A stretch of DNA of 64,000 nt from Pseudacidovorax sp. (lineage in GTDB: Bacteria; Pseudomonadota; Gammaproteobacteria; Burkholderiales; Burkholderiaceae_C). The stretch spans positions 35,673 to 99,672 of the forward strand of contig NZ_JAGOPN010000023.1 of the NCBI RefSeq assembly GCF_017991995.1, read 5' to 3'. The first letter of the stretch is position 1. Every line of letters starts with the position of its first letter. Made by a program: the position numbers and the translations under genes. Shown piece after piece: positions 28,943 through 37,810 of the stretch. A model generated the notes under the pieces. That model was not told the DNA's origin and ran no database searches. It saw only the letters and a list, made by a program, of their open reading frames with translations.

Positions 28943-30619
28943 CTACACGGCTGCGAGGGTGGCGGCCTCCGCCACAGGCGTCGGGGCGAGCGTCGCAGGC
29001 GGGGCGGACCGGCCCCGGATCAGGTCGACCGCCTTCTCCGCCAGCATGTAGGTCGGCGCATTGGTGTTGCCGCCGATCAGCCGCGGCATCACCGAGGCAT
29101 CCACCACGCGCAGACCGTCCAGGCCGTGCACGCGAAGTTCAGGATCAGTGACGGCCTGCGCGTCCTGCCCCATGCGGCAGGTGCCGACGGGGTGGTAGAT
29201 GGTGTCGGCGGTGGCACGGATGTAGGCCTCCACGCCCATGCGGTCGGCCGGGTCGGGCTCGGCGCGGCCGGGAATGCCGCGCACGTCGGCGAAGGCCGGC
29301 GCGGCGAGGATGCGGCGGCAGATGCGGTAGGCCTCGACCATGGCCGCCATGTCCTGCGGATCGGAGAGGAAGGCCGGGTCGATGCGCGGCGCCGCATGCG
29401 GGTCGGCACTGTGCAGGCCCACCGTGCCACGCGACGCCGGCCTCAGCACGCAGGCATGCAGGCCGTAACCATGGCCGGGCATCTGGCGACGGCCATGGTC
29501 CTGCACCTGGGCACGCGAGAAATGCAGACCGATGTCGGGCCGGGGCAGCCCGGGCTGGCTGCACAGGAAGGCACCGGCCTCGTTGAAGTTGGTGGAAAAG
29601 CAGCCTTCGCGCTCGCGGCGCCAGCGGCCCCAGTGCCGGAAGAGCGACACCAGACCCTGCGGCGTGCGGCCGAAGAGTTCCAGGTCGAACCAGCGCCGCG
29701 ACAGCACGCAGTCCAGATGGTCCTGCAGGTTGCGCCCCACGCCCGGCAGCGCGTGGCGCACGGCGATGCCCTGCGCCTGCAGCGCCTCGGCCGGCCCGAT
29801 GCCCGAGAGCATCAGCAGTTGCGGACTGCCGAAGGCACCGGCGCACAGCAGGGTCTCGGCGCGGGCCGTCAGGCTGCGGCGCTGGCCGCCGACCGACACG
29901 TCCACGCCGTTCACGCGTCGCCCTTCCATGCGCAGGCCCAGGGCGTGGGCGCCGGTGATCACACGCAGGTTCGGGCGGTTGCGCGCCGGTGCCAGGTAGG
30001 CGCGCTGCGCATTCCAGCGCTCGCCGCCGTTCTGCGTGACCTGGAACCAGCCCACGCCCTCCTGCTGCGCGCCGTTGAAGTCCGGGTTGAGCACGTAGCC
30101 GCACTGCACCCCCGCTTCCAGGAAGCGTTCGTTGAAAGCGGCCGGCGAACGGATGTTGGAGACCTTCACCGGCCCATCCGTCGCATGCAGGGCGGAGGCC
30201 GGCAGCGACGTGTTGCCCTCGCCGCGCAGGAAGTACGGCAATACATCCTGCCAGCCCCAGCCGGTACAGCCGAGCGCGGCCCATTCGTCGTAGTCGGAGG
30301 GATGGCCGCGCACGTAGATCATGGCGTTGATCGACGAGCTGCCGCCCAGCACCCTGCCGCGCGGCTGGTAGCCGCGGCGGCCGCCCAGACCGGGCTGCGG
30401 CTCGGTCTCGAAGGCCCAGTTCATGCGTCGCGTGGGCACGGTACCGATCAGGCCCATGGGCACGGTCACCCAGCCGCTGGCATCGCTGCCGCCGCTTTCG
30501 AGCAGGGCGACGGTGACGCGCGGATCCTCGCTCAGCCGGCCCGCCAGCGTGCAGCCGGCGGTGCCGCCGCCGACGATGACGTAGTCGAAGTGCTCTTCCT
30601 GGTGGTTGTTCTGGGGCAT
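28943..30619 (-). CDS. GMC family FAD-dependent alcohol oxidoreductase (choline dehydrogenase-like)
   Basis: This 558-residue flavoenzyme begins with the FAD dinucleotide motif DYVIVGGGTAGCTLAGRLSE. It carries the GMC signatures PRGRVLGGSSSINAMIYVRG and GAFGSPQLLMLSGIGP. The catalytic region has IYHPVGTCRMG and, near the C-terminus, GGNTNAPTYMLAEKA. GMC enzymes of this type oxidise primary or secondary alcohols to aldehydes or ketones. It follows an alkylsulfatase in the same operon, so the released alcohol is a plausible substrate (inference). GGAGA precedes the ATG. Choline dehydrogenase activity is not specifically supported. Confidence 0.93.
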   Translation of the reverse strand: MPQNNHQEEHFDYVIVGGGTAGCTLAGRLSEDPRVTVALLESGGSDASGWVTVPMGLIGTVPTRRMNWAFETEPQPGLGGRRGYQPRGRVLGGSSSINAMIYVRGHPSDYDEWAALGCTGWGWQDVLPYFLRGEGNTSLPASALHATDGPVKVSNIRSPAAFNERFLEAGVQCGYVLNPDFNGAQQEGVGWFQVTQNGGERWNAQRAYLAPARNRPNLRVITGAHALGLRMEGRRVNGVDVSVGGQRRSLTARAETLLCAGAFGSPQLLMLSGIGPAEALQAQGIAVRHALPGVGRNLQDHLDCVLSRRWFDLELFGRTPQGLVSLFRHWGRWRREREGCFSTNFNEAGAFLCSQPGLPRPDIGLHFSRAQVQDHGRRQMPGHGYGLHACVLRPASRGTVGLHSADPHAAPRIDPAFLSDPQDMAAMVEAYRICRRILAAPAFADVRGIPGRAEPDPADRMGVEAYIRATADTIYHPVGTCRMGQDAQAVTDPELRVHGLDGLRVVDASVMPRLIGGNTNAPTYMLAEKAVDLIRGRSAPPATLAPTPVAEAATLAAV

Positions 30620-30698
30620 GGCGCGTCTCCTGAGCGCTGGGGAGGAATCGGAGCGTGGGCGCGGGCCGGTCGCGGGGCCCTCGTGCCCGCGTGCGTCG

Positions 30699-32612
30699 TT
30701 AGTCGGGCCAGCGGGCCGCGTCGACCACCGGGAAGCTGCCGCTGAAGTTGTCCAGCAGGCCGAAGAAGCGCGGCAGCAGGCTGGCGTCGCCGCGCAGTTG
30801 CGCCTCGCCGGCCCCCACCAATTCGGGCAGCGTCTGCTGACGCGCGAACAGGGCGTTGAGGGCGCGGCGCGGCAGCGTCAGGTGCACATCGCAGGGCGGC
30901 TCGGACGACGGCACGCGGATGGGGCTCAGCGCGCCGTTGGACAGCTCCAGCCGCCAGTGCTCGCCGCTGTCGACCAGGTGCAGGCCGACCACGCAGGCGA
31001 GTTCGCCCGCACGTGGCGCATTCAGGCGCACGGCCAGCGCGTCGAACAGCAGGCCGTTGCCCAGCGCGCCCAGCATGGCGCTGCCGCCGGGCACCGCCGG
31101 CGCGGCGGGCGGGCCCTCTCGGTACTCGCGCGCGCCCAGCAGGAAGGCATTGCGCCAGGTGGCGGACTCGGCGGCGAAGCCCATCTGCTCCAGCGCCTCG
31201 GCGGCCAGCGCGCGGGCCCCGGCGTGATCCGGGTGCGCGTAGACGGCATGCTTCATGACCTCGGCCACCCAGCGGTAGTCGCCGCGCGCCAGGTCTTCGC
31301 GCGCGCGCTCGACCAGCGCGTCGATGCCGCCCATGTAGCGCACGTAGCGCTCGGCCGCCGCCACCGGCGGATGCGCGTGCAGGTTGGCCGGATGGGCGTC
31401 GTACCAGGACAGGTAGTGCTGGTAGATGGCCTTCACGTTGTGCGACACGGTGCCGTAGAAGCCGCGCGCATGCCAGCGCCGCGCCAGCGGGCCCGGCATC
31501 GTCAGGCCCTCGGCGATCTCGGCCGACTTGAGGCCATGGCTCATCAGCCGCACGGTCTGGTCGTGCAGCCAGCGGTACAGGTCGCGCTGCTCGCGCAGGA
31601 AGCCCTGCACCCGGTCCTGCCCCCACGTGGGCCAGTGGTGCTGGGCCAGCGCCACGTCGCTGCGGTCGCCCCAACGCTGCAGCGCCTGGTGCAGGTACTT
31701 GGACCAGGCCAGCGAATCGCGCACCTTGGCGCCCCGCAGCGGACAGAGGTTGTGCAGCGTGCGCGTGGCGTTCTCGGCCAGGTTCAGGGCGCGCTCGCCC
31801 GGAAAGTAGAAGTGCATCTCGGCGGGCGCCTCGGTGTCGGGCGCCAGCTGGAACTCGATGGCCACGCCGTCGATGGTGTGGGCCTCGACGTCCTGCACGA
31901 TCTCCCAGGTGGGCGCGATCAGCGAGGGCCGGCCGCGCGGCAGGCTCTTGCCCAGGCCGGCATCCACCTGGCCGTCGGCGCCCACCGGCAGCGTGTGGCC
32001 GAACTGGAACTGCGCCCGCCGCGCCATGGCCACGCCGCCGATCACGTTCTCGGCCACGGCGTGGTGCATGAAGCCCACGGGCGCGATCACCTGCACCCGG
32101 CCGGCATCCACGTCCTTCTGCGAGACCAGGCCGGCGACGCCGCCGAAGTGGTCGCTGTGGCTGTGGCTGTAGATCACCGTGTGCAGCGGCCGGCGGCCCT
32201 CGGGGTCGCGCAGGCGCCGGTAGAGGCGCAGCGCCGCGGCGGCGGTCTCGGGCACCGTGAGGGCGTCGAGGGCGATCAGGCCGTCGTCGCCCTCGATGAA
32301 GGTGATGTTGGCCAGGTCGTAGCCGCGCACCTGAAAGATCCGTGGCGTGACCTGGAACAGCCCGTGGATGCGGTTGAGCCGCGCCTGCCGCCAGAGGGCC
32401 GGATTGACGGTGGGCGCCGGCGTCTCGTCGTCAAGGAAGGCGTAGGGGCGCAGACTCCAGACCGGCGCGCCGGAGACGCCGGCCACCTCGGCCTCGTCGT
32501 CGCTACCGAGGAAGCCGCGGTGGGCGTCGTCGAAGTCCTCGCCGTCCTCCGGCGGCGCGCCGGCCGCGGCCAGGCGCTGGAGGTCGAGGGTGGGGCCGTA
32601 GGCGGTCTTCAT
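30699..32612 (-). CDS. Alkyl sulfatase, metallo-beta-lactamase fold (SdsA/Pisa1 type)
   Basis: This 637-residue enzyme hydrolyses alkyl sulfate esters to alcohol and sulfate. The binuclear zinc motif is H150-S-H-S-D-H155 (YSHSHSDHFGG). Further ligands are in AENATRTLHN and the later YLHQALQRWGDRSD region. The C-terminal part contains the dimerisation and SCP2-like domains typical of SdsA1, ending NFSGSFPVVDAARWPD. The length is slightly below SdsA1 (about 658) because no signal peptide is present, which suggests a cytoplasmic enzyme. The start at ATG 32612 overlaps the tetR stop (ATGA), so tetR and the sulfatase are translationally coupled. Confidence 0.93.
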   Translation of the reverse strand: MKTAYGPTLDLQRLAAAGAPPEDGEDFDDAHRGFLGSDDEAEVAGVSGAPVWSLRPYAFLDDETPAPTVNPALWRQARLNRIHGLFQVTPRIFQVRGYDLANITFIEGDDGLIALDALTVPETAAAALRLYRRLRDPEGRRPLHTVIYSHSHSDHFGGVAGLVSQKDVDAGRVQVIAPVGFMHHAVAENVIGGVAMARRAQFQFGHTLPVGADGQVDAGLGKSLPRGRPSLIAPTWEIVQDVEAHTIDGVAIEFQLAPDTEAPAEMHFYFPGERALNLAENATRTLHNLCPLRGAKVRDSLAWSKYLHQALQRWGDRSDVALAQHHWPTWGQDRVQGFLREQRDLYRWLHDQTVRLMSHGLKSAEIAEGLTMPGPLARRWHARGFYGTVSHNVKAIYQHYLSWYDAHPANLHAHPPVAAAERYVRYMGGIDALVERAREDLARGDYRWVAEVMKHAVYAHPDHAGARALAAEALEQMGFAAESATWRNAFLLGAREYREGPPAAPAVPGGSAMLGALGNGLLFDALAVRLNAPRAGELACVVGLHLVDSGEHWRLELSNGALSPIRVPSSEPPCDVHLTLPRRALNALFARQQTLPELVGAGEAQLRGDASLLPRFFGLLDNFSGSFPVVDAARWPD

Positions 32613-33298
32613 GGCTGGGTGTCCCGGTGGTCGGGCGCGATGCCCAGGTAGGCGCCGAGCGCCTCGGCGGTCTGCGCGACCAGGGCGGCTTCGTCCAGCC
32701 GGACGGGCCCCGGGTCGGTGAGCACGGCGCTGACCAGCAGCCCGTGCAGCATCTGGTGCGCGAAGCCCAGGCGCGCGGCGGCGACCTCGCCCTGCCACTG
32801 CGGCCAGCGCGCCATGGCCGCCACCAGCCGTCCGCGCGTGACCAACCGCAGCTTCGCGAGCGGATGCGCCGTGTTGGCGTCGCGCGGCTGCTGCTGGGTC
32901 TGCCCCAGCGCTGCGGCATAGAGCCCGCGGTGCAGCCGGAAGGAATGGACCATCAGCCCCACCCAGGCCTGCAGGAACTGCGCGGGCGTCTCGCCCTCGC
33001 GCTCCGGCGCGGCGTGGAAGGCGTCGAGCCGCTGTTGAAGCACCTCCGCCAACAGCTGCTGCAGCACGGCGAAGTAGGCCTCCTTGTTGTGGAAGCGCGT
33101 GTAGAAGGTGCCGACCGAGCAGCCGATGGCCTGGGCGATGTCGCTGACCGTCACCTCGGACCAGCGGCGGCTGGCCGTCAGCTGCAGCCCGGCTTCGATC
33201 AGCGCCTGCTGTCGCTCCTGGCCGCGCGGGCGCTTGGGTGCGACGGCATGCTGCGCCGGCAGCGTGCCGGCGGCTTTCTGGACGAGTTCTTCCTGCAT
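32609..33298 (-). CDS. TetR family transcriptional regulator
   Basis: This 229-residue repressor-type protein has an N-terminal HTH: RSEVTVSDIAQAIGCSVGTFYTRFHNKEAYFAVL at about residues 40-75. The ligand-binding C-terminal domain is TetR-like. It is the first gene of the sulfatase operon. A 28-base near-perfect palindrome begins seven bases upstream of its start codon, so autoregulation and control of the whole operon are very likely. The natural inducer may be an alkyl sulfate or the corresponding alcohol, which is inference. Confidence 0.93.
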   Translation of the reverse strand: MQEELVQKAAGTLPAQHAVAPKRPRGQERQQALIEAGLQLTASRRWSEVTVSDIAQAIGCSVGTFYTRFHNKEAYFAVLQQLLAEVLQQRLDAFHAAPEREGETPAQFLQAWVGLMVHSFRLHRGLYAAALGQTQQQPRDANTAHPLAKLRLVTRGRLVAAMARWPQWQGEVAAARLGFAHQMLHGLLVSAVLTDPGPVRLDEAALVAQTAEALGAYLGIAPDHRDTQP

Positions 33299-33304
33299 CG
33301 ACTC

Positions 33305-33332
33305 AACATGAACATGAATTCATATTCATGTT
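33305..33332. promoter_or_regulatory. Palindromic operator upstream of tetR
   Basis: The 28-base dyad has outer arms AACATGAA (33305-33312) and TTCATGTT (33325-33332) around the perfect palindrome ATGAATTCAT (33314-33323). Only one base pair, C33313/A33324, is mismatched, so 13 of 14 pairs match. It lies 7-34 bases before the tetR start. It overlaps a possible -10 (TATGAA on the minus strand, 33319-33324), with TTGTTC at 33340-33345 as a weak -35. This AT-rich patch stands out against its GC-rich surroundings. Confidence 0.8.
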
Positions 33333-33393
33333 ATGGCGTGAACAACGGCGTCGGAAGCTCGGGCTTACCCGCAGGAATGAGGAAAGGACCGGC

Positions 33394-33669
33394 TTAGCGT
33401 CCGCCGCGCAGCAGGGCCCACTGCACGGTGCCGGCGACCAGCGCCAGCGCCGCATAAGTCGCCATCCGCCCGTCGTGACCCGTCAGCACCAGGCCACCGA
33501 GCAGCGTCACGACGCCGGCCCCGGTGGTGATTGCCACCTGCTTCCACAACGGCACGCGCAGCGAGCGTGTCCGCTGCGTCACCCGCAGGCCCAGCGCCAG
33601 CAGCCCGGCGACGACGATGGCCGGTGCGACGAAATTGAGCAGGTGATCGAGGAACTGGAGGGGGGACAT
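33394..33669 (-). CDS. Small integral membrane protein of unknown function
   Basis: This 91-residue protein starts MSPLQFLDHLLNFVAPAIVVAGLLAL. It has three predicted membrane segments: about residues 10-30, a second around VAITTGAGVVTLLGGLVL, and a third around TYAALALVAGTVQWALL. It ends LRGGR. I do not recognise a named family. It is divergent from hemA and shares the AT-rich promoter region at 33741-33752. The 95 bases to tetR contain the palindromic operator. Confidence 0.75.
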   Translation of the reverse strand: MSPLQFLDHLLNFVAPAIVVAGLLALGLRVTQRTRSLRVPLWKQVAITTGAGVVTLLGGLVLTGHDGRMATYAALALVAGTVQWALLRGGR

Positions 33670-33746
33670 GCGCTGCAGAGCACCTGCCAATGACTGCGAT
33701 AGGAGGGTTTGCTGCAGTGCAAGGCGCCGAAGAGGGGCGCAAATTT

Positions 33747-33752
33747 TATAAT
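33747..33752 (+). promoter_or_regulatory. Consensus -10 box immediately upstream of hemA
   Basis: A perfect TATAAT inside AAATTTTATAATG ends only eight bases before the hemA ATG. No Shine-Dalgarno sequence lies between them. A transcript starting seven or eight bases after the -10 box would begin at or next to the start codon, suggesting a leaderless hemA mRNA. No good -35 match was found at 16-18 bases upstream. The same AT-rich block reads TATAAA on the minus strand and might serve the divergent small membrane protein. Confidence 0.5.
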
Positions 33753-33760
33753 GCGCGGTT

Positions 33761-35047
33761 ATGGCAGTCTGGGCACTCGGCTTGAACCACACGACCGCGC
33801 CGCTCGACCTGCGCGGCCGCTTCGCGTTTGCCGTCGACCAGATCGCACCCACCCTGCAGAGTCTGCGCAGCGCCGTGGGCCTGCGCGGCCATCCGCCGGT
33901 GGAGGCCGCCATCCTCTCCACCTGCAACCGCACCGAGATCTACTGCGCCGCCGACCGCCCCGCGCTGGAGCACACGGTCGACTGGCTGGCCGGCAGCGGC
34001 GGCGTCTCGCCGGCCCTGCTTCGCTCCCACACCTACACGCTCACCGATGGCCAGGCCGCGCGCCATGCCTTCCGCGTGGCCAGCGGCCTCGACTCCATGG
34101 TGCTGGGCGAGGCCCAGATCCTGGGCCAGATGAAGGACGCCATCCGCGCCGCCGAGACGGCCGGCGCGCTGGGCACCACGCTCAACCAGCTGTTCCAGCG
34201 CTCCTTCGCCGTCGCCAAGGAAGTGCGTACCTCCACCGAGATCGGCGCGCATTCCATCAGCATGGCCGCCGCTGCCGTTCGGCTGGCCGGCCAGCTCTTC
34301 GAGGACCTGCGCGAGACCCGCGTGCTCTTCGTCGGCGCCGGCGAAATGATCGACCTGGCCGCCACCCATTTCGCCGCGCGCCAGCCCGCAAGCATCGTCA
34401 TCGCCAATCGCACGCTCGAGCGCGGCGAGAAGCTCGCCAGCCGCCTGGGCGGCGAGGCCATGCGCCTGGCCGACCTGCCTAGCCGCCTGGCCGAGTTCGA
34501 CATCGTGGTCAGTTGCACCGCCAGCACCCTGCCGCTGATCGGCCTCGGTGCCGTGGAACGGGCACTCAAGGTGCGCAAGCACCGGCCGATGTTCATGGTC
34601 GATCTGGCGGTGCCGCGCGACATCGAGCCCGAGGTCAAGGCGCTGGAAGACGTCTATCTGTACACCGTGGACGACCTTGCCCATGTGGTGCGCCAGGGCG
34701 AGGCCAGCCGCCAGGCCGCCGTCGCCCAGGCCGAGGCCATCATCGATGCCGGGGTGCAGAACTTCCTGCACTGGATGGACCAGCGCAGCAGCGTGCCGCT
34801 GATCCAGCAGTTGCAGGCCCAGACCGATGCCTGGCGCACGGCCGAATTGGCCCGCGCCCGCCGCCAGCTCGCCCGCGGCGACGATGTCGAGGCGGTGCTG
34901 GAGGCCCTGTCGCGCGGCCTCACGCAGAAGATGCTGCACGGCGCCCTGGCCGAACTGCACGCCGGCGACGCCACCCACCGCGAGCAGACGGCGCAGACGG
35001 TGAGCCGGCTCTTCCTGCGCAACGGCGACCCGCGCCGCGACAACTAG
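33761..35047 (+). CDS. hemA: Glutamyl-tRNA reductase
   Basis: This 428-residue enzyme reduces glutamyl-tRNA to glutamate-1-semialdehyde, the first step of C5 tetrapyrrole synthesis. The catalytic Cys is C55 in STCNRTEIY. Other signatures are [20 protein letters not shown] and the NADPH-binding region [17 protein letters not shown]. The C-terminal dimerisation domain contains [15 protein letters not shown]. It begins [18 protein letters not shown], the family's normal start, without a visible ribosome binding site. prfA and prmC follow in the conserved order. Confidence 0.97.
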   Translation: MAVWALGLNHTTAPLDLRGRFAFAVDQIAPTLQSLRSAVGLRGHPPVEAAILSTCNRTEIYCAADRPALEHTVDWLAGSGGVSPALLRSHTYTLTDGQAARHAFRVASGLDSMVLGEAQILGQMKDAIRAAETAGALGTTLNQLFQRSFAVAKEVRTSTEIGAHSISMAAAAVRLAGQLFEDLRETRVLFVGAGEMIDLAATHFAARQPASIVIANRTLERGEKLASRLGGEAMRLADLPSRLAEFDIVVSCTASTLPLIGLGAVERALKVRKHRPMFMVDLAVPRDIEPEVKALEDVYLYTVDDLAHVVRQGEASRQAAVAQAEAIIDAGVQNFLHWMDQRSSVPLIQQLQAQTDAWRTAELARARRQLARGDDVEAVLEALSRGLTQKMLHGALAELHAGDATHREQTAQTVSRLFLRNGDPRRDN

Positions 35048-35157
35048 CGACGCTCGCTCGCTGAAGCCTCCTCTGCACGGGGGGCTGCTCACTTCCGCCG
35101 CGCAACCGCCTTGCGCCGCCCTTGCCGCACGGCCCCGTCCCCCCTTCCGCTTCGCCC

Positions 35158-36243
35158 GTGAAAGACTTCCTCCGCCACCAACTCGAACGCTTCGCCCAGC
35201 GCCTGGAAGAGCTCGACTTCCTGCTCTCGCGCGAGGACATCATGGCCGACATGGCGCAGTACCGCGTGCTATCACGCGAGCATGCCGAGGTCACGGCCAT
35301 CGCCGGGCGCTGGGCCCGCTACCGGCAGCGCGAGACCGACTTGGCCGGCGCCCGCGACATGCTGGGTGACCCGGACATGGCCGAGATGGCGCAGGAGGAG
35401 ATCGCCGCCGCCACCGCCGAGCTTCAGCAACTGGAGGACGAACTCCAGCGCCTGCTGCTGCCCAAGGACCCGGACGACGCCCGCAATGCCTTCCTCGAAA
35501 TCCGCGCGGGCACGGGCGGCGACGAATCGGCCCTGTTCGCGGGCGACCTGGCGCGCATGTACACACGCCATGCCGCCAGCCAGGGCTGGAAGCTGGAGAT
35601 CATGAGCGCCAGCGAGAGCGAGATCGGCGGCTACAAGGAAGTGGTGCTGCGCGTCGAAGCCGACGGCGCCTACGGCCGGCTGCGCTTCGAATCCGGCGGC
35701 CACCGCGTCCAGCGCGTGCCCGCCACCGAAACCCAGGGCCGCATCCACACCAGCGCCTGCACCGTGGCCGTGATGCCCGAGCCCGACGAGACGCAGGCCA
35801 TCACCCTCAACCCGGCCGACCTGCGCATCGACACCTTCCGCGCCAGCGGCGCCGGCGGCCAGCACATCAACAAGACCGACTCCGCCGTGCGCGTGGTGCA
35901 CCTGCCCACCGGCCTGGTCGCCGAATGCCAGGACGGCCGCAGCCAGCACAGCAACAAGGCCAAGGCGCTGCAGGTGCTGCAGGCCCGGCTGCAGGAAAAG
36001 GAGCGCAGCGAGCGCGCCGCCAAGGAGGCCGCGCTGCGCAAGGGACTGATCGGCAGCGGCGACCGCAGCGACCGCATCCGCACCTACAACTTCCCGCAGG
36101 GCCGGCTCACCGACCACCGCATCAACCTCACGCTCTACAAGCTCGGCGCGGTGATGGAAGGCGACCTGGGTGAGGTGCTCGATGCGCTGCAGGCGGCGCG
36201 CGAGGCCGAGCAGCTGGCGGAGCTGGAGGCGAGCCAGGCATGA
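35158..36243 (+). CDS. prfA: Peptide chain release factor 1
   Basis: This 361-residue release factor reads UAA and UAG stop codons. The PAT tripeptide that discriminates the stop codon lies in [20 protein letters not shown]. The GGQ motif that triggers hydrolysis is in [19 protein letters not shown] chose GTG at 35158 (reading [15 protein letters not shown] after the initiator) because it gives the family length; the frame is open 12 more codons to a TTG at 35122, with a Pro-rich, non-conserved sequence. prmC, which methylates this GGQ, overlaps the stop codon by four bases. Confidence 0.95.
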   Translation: MKDFLRHQLERFAQRLEELDFLLSREDIMADMAQYRVLSREHAEVTAIAGRWARYRQRETDLAGARDMLGDPDMAEMAQEEIAAATAELQQLEDELQRLLLPKDPDDARNAFLEIRAGTGGDESALFAGDLARMYTRHAASQGWKLEIMSASESEIGGYKEVVLRVEADGAYGRLRFESGGHRVQRVPATETQGRIHTSACTVAVMPEPDETQAITLNPADLRIDTFRASGAGGQHINKTDSAVRVVHLPTGLVAECQDGRSQHSNKAKALQVLQARLQEKERSERAAKEAALRKGLIGSGDRSDRIRTYNFPQGRLTDHRINLTLYKLGAVMEGDLGEVLDALQAAREAEQLAELEASQA

Positions 36244-37190
36244 GCGGTCGCCCGAGCATGCCGGCTGGCGATGACACCACGGCGGGGGCCGAGGCCGCGA
36301 GCGCCGCGCCCGCGCCAGCGGCCGCCACGTCCGCTCACTTGTCCGCAGAAGCCGCCCCACCGAGCGTCGCCGCCGCCCTGCAGGCCGGCCTGCGCGCCGG
36401 CCTCGATCGGCTCGATGCCCAGTTGCTGCTGCTCTTTGCGCTGGACCGGGCGCCGCACGACCGGGCCTGGCTGCTGACGCACGACGGTGACGCGCTCGCT
36501 GCCGGCGACTGGCCGCGCATCGCCGCCCTCTTCCGACGGCGCCTGGCAGGCGAACCCGCCGCCTATCTGCTCGGCCAGAAGGAATTCCACGGCCTCGACC
36601 TTCAGGTGGACGCCCGCGTGCTCGTGCCGCGACCGGACACCGAAACGCTGGTCGACTGGGCCCTCACCTGCCTGGAGGGCCGCCACGCCCCGCGCGTGCT
36701 CGACCTGGGCACCGGCAGCGGCGCCATCGCCCTGGCGCTGCAGCGCGCCCGGCCCGATGCGCGGGTCGAGGCGGTCGATGCCAGCGCCGATGCACTCGCG
36801 GTGGCCGCGGCGAACGCCCAGCGGCTCGGCCTGCCCGTCGCCTTCCGCCAGGCCTCCTGGCTGGACGGAGCTCCCCCGACCGCCTACGACCTCATCGTCA
36901 GCAACCCGCCCTACATCGCCGAGGGCGACCCGCACCTTCCCGCCCTGCGCCACGAGCCGCTGTCGGCGCTGGTGGCCGGCGCCGATGGTCTGGACGACCT
37001 GCGGCAGATCGTCCGCGCCGCGCCCGGCCACCTCTTGCCCGGTGGCCGGCTGCTGCTGGAACACGGCCACGACCAGGCTGCCGCCGTGCGCGAGTTGCTG
37101 GCGGCCGCGGGTTTTGCCGACATCCAGCACCGCCACGATCTGTCCGGCATTGCCCGCTGCACCGGCGCAACCTGGGCCCCGGTGAAATAA
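36240..37190 (+). CDS. prmC: Release factor glutamine methyltransferase PrmC
   Basis: This 316-residue SAM-dependent enzyme methylates the Gln of the GGQ motif in release factors. Visible features are [33 protein letters not shown], the SAM motif [15 protein letters not shown], and the catalytic NPPY in [16 protein letters not shown]. The first 30 residues are an Ala-rich extension without family similarity. The ATG overlaps the prfA stop (ATGA), coupling enzyme and substrate. grxD follows after 38 bases. Confidence 0.95.
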   Translation: MSGRPSMPAGDDTTAGAEAASAAPAPAAATSAHLSAEAAPPSVAAALQAGLRAGLDRLDAQLLLLFALDRAPHDRAWLLTHDGDALAAGDWPRIAALFRRRLAGEPAAYLLGQKEFHGLDLQVDARVLVPRPDTETLVDWALTCLEGRHAPRVLDLGTGSGAIALALQRARPDARVEAVDASADALAVAAANAQRLGLPVAFRQASWLDGAPPTAYDLIVSNPPYIAEGDPHLPALRHEPLSALVAGADGLDDLRQIVRAAPGHLLPGGRLLLEHGHDQAAAVRELLAAAGFADIQHRHDLSGIARCTGATWAPVK

Positions 37191-37228
37191 TCCACGTCCT
37201 TATCACCCCACCACCCACAGGAAACCCC

Positions 37229-37552
37229 ATGAGCGACGTTCAGCAACGCATCGACGGCATCGTGAAGTCGAGTGATGTCGTGCTCTTCATGAAGGGCAAC
37301 GCGAGCTTTCCCATGTGCGGCTTCTCCGGCCGCGCCGTCCAGATCCTGAAGGCCTGCGGCGTCGACACCAGGGCGCTGACCACGGTCAACGTGCTGGACG
37401 ACGCCGAGATCCGCCAGGGCATCAAGGAATACAGCAACTGGCCGACCATCCCCCAGCTCTACGTCAAGGGCGAGTTCGTGGGTGGTTCGGACATCATGAT
37501 GGAGATGTACGAGTCCGGCGAACTGCAGCAGATGCTGACCCAGGCCGCCTGA
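37229..37552 (+). CDS. grxD: Monothiol glutaredoxin, CGFS type
   Basis: This 107-residue protein has the CGFS active site at residue 30 ([13 protein letters not shown]), characteristic of Grx4/GrxD proteins that carry [2Fe-2S] clusters with glutathione and a BolA partner. Conserved features are [37 protein letters not shown] and a C-terminal ELQQML. It sits at the end of the hemA-prfA-prmC run, as in other Burkholderiales. Confidence 0.97.
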   Translation: MSDVQQRIDGIVKSSDVVLFMKGNASFPMCGFSGRAVQILKACGVDTRALTTVNVLDDAEIRQGIKEYSNWPTIPQLYVKGEFVGGSDIMMEMYESGELQQMLTQAA

Positions 37553-37810
37553 GGCTGCAGGGCACCTCTCCACCGCCGGCCAGCCCGGCTTCGATTCGGC
37601 TCGCTGCGTGCGGGCCGAATTGCTTTGGGCGGCACCCGCCTCGTCCGACCCGGCCTCGGCGGATTCATACACGCCCCGAGCACCGCCTACTCTCTTGTAG
37701 TCGCCAAGCCACATTGGCTGTCGGCCCCCTGCGGTCCGTGTGCAAGCGGCGCGGGCACGTCTTATGCTGTATCGCACCAGGTGTTGTTGTTCGATACGGA
37801 GGTGTTCCCG

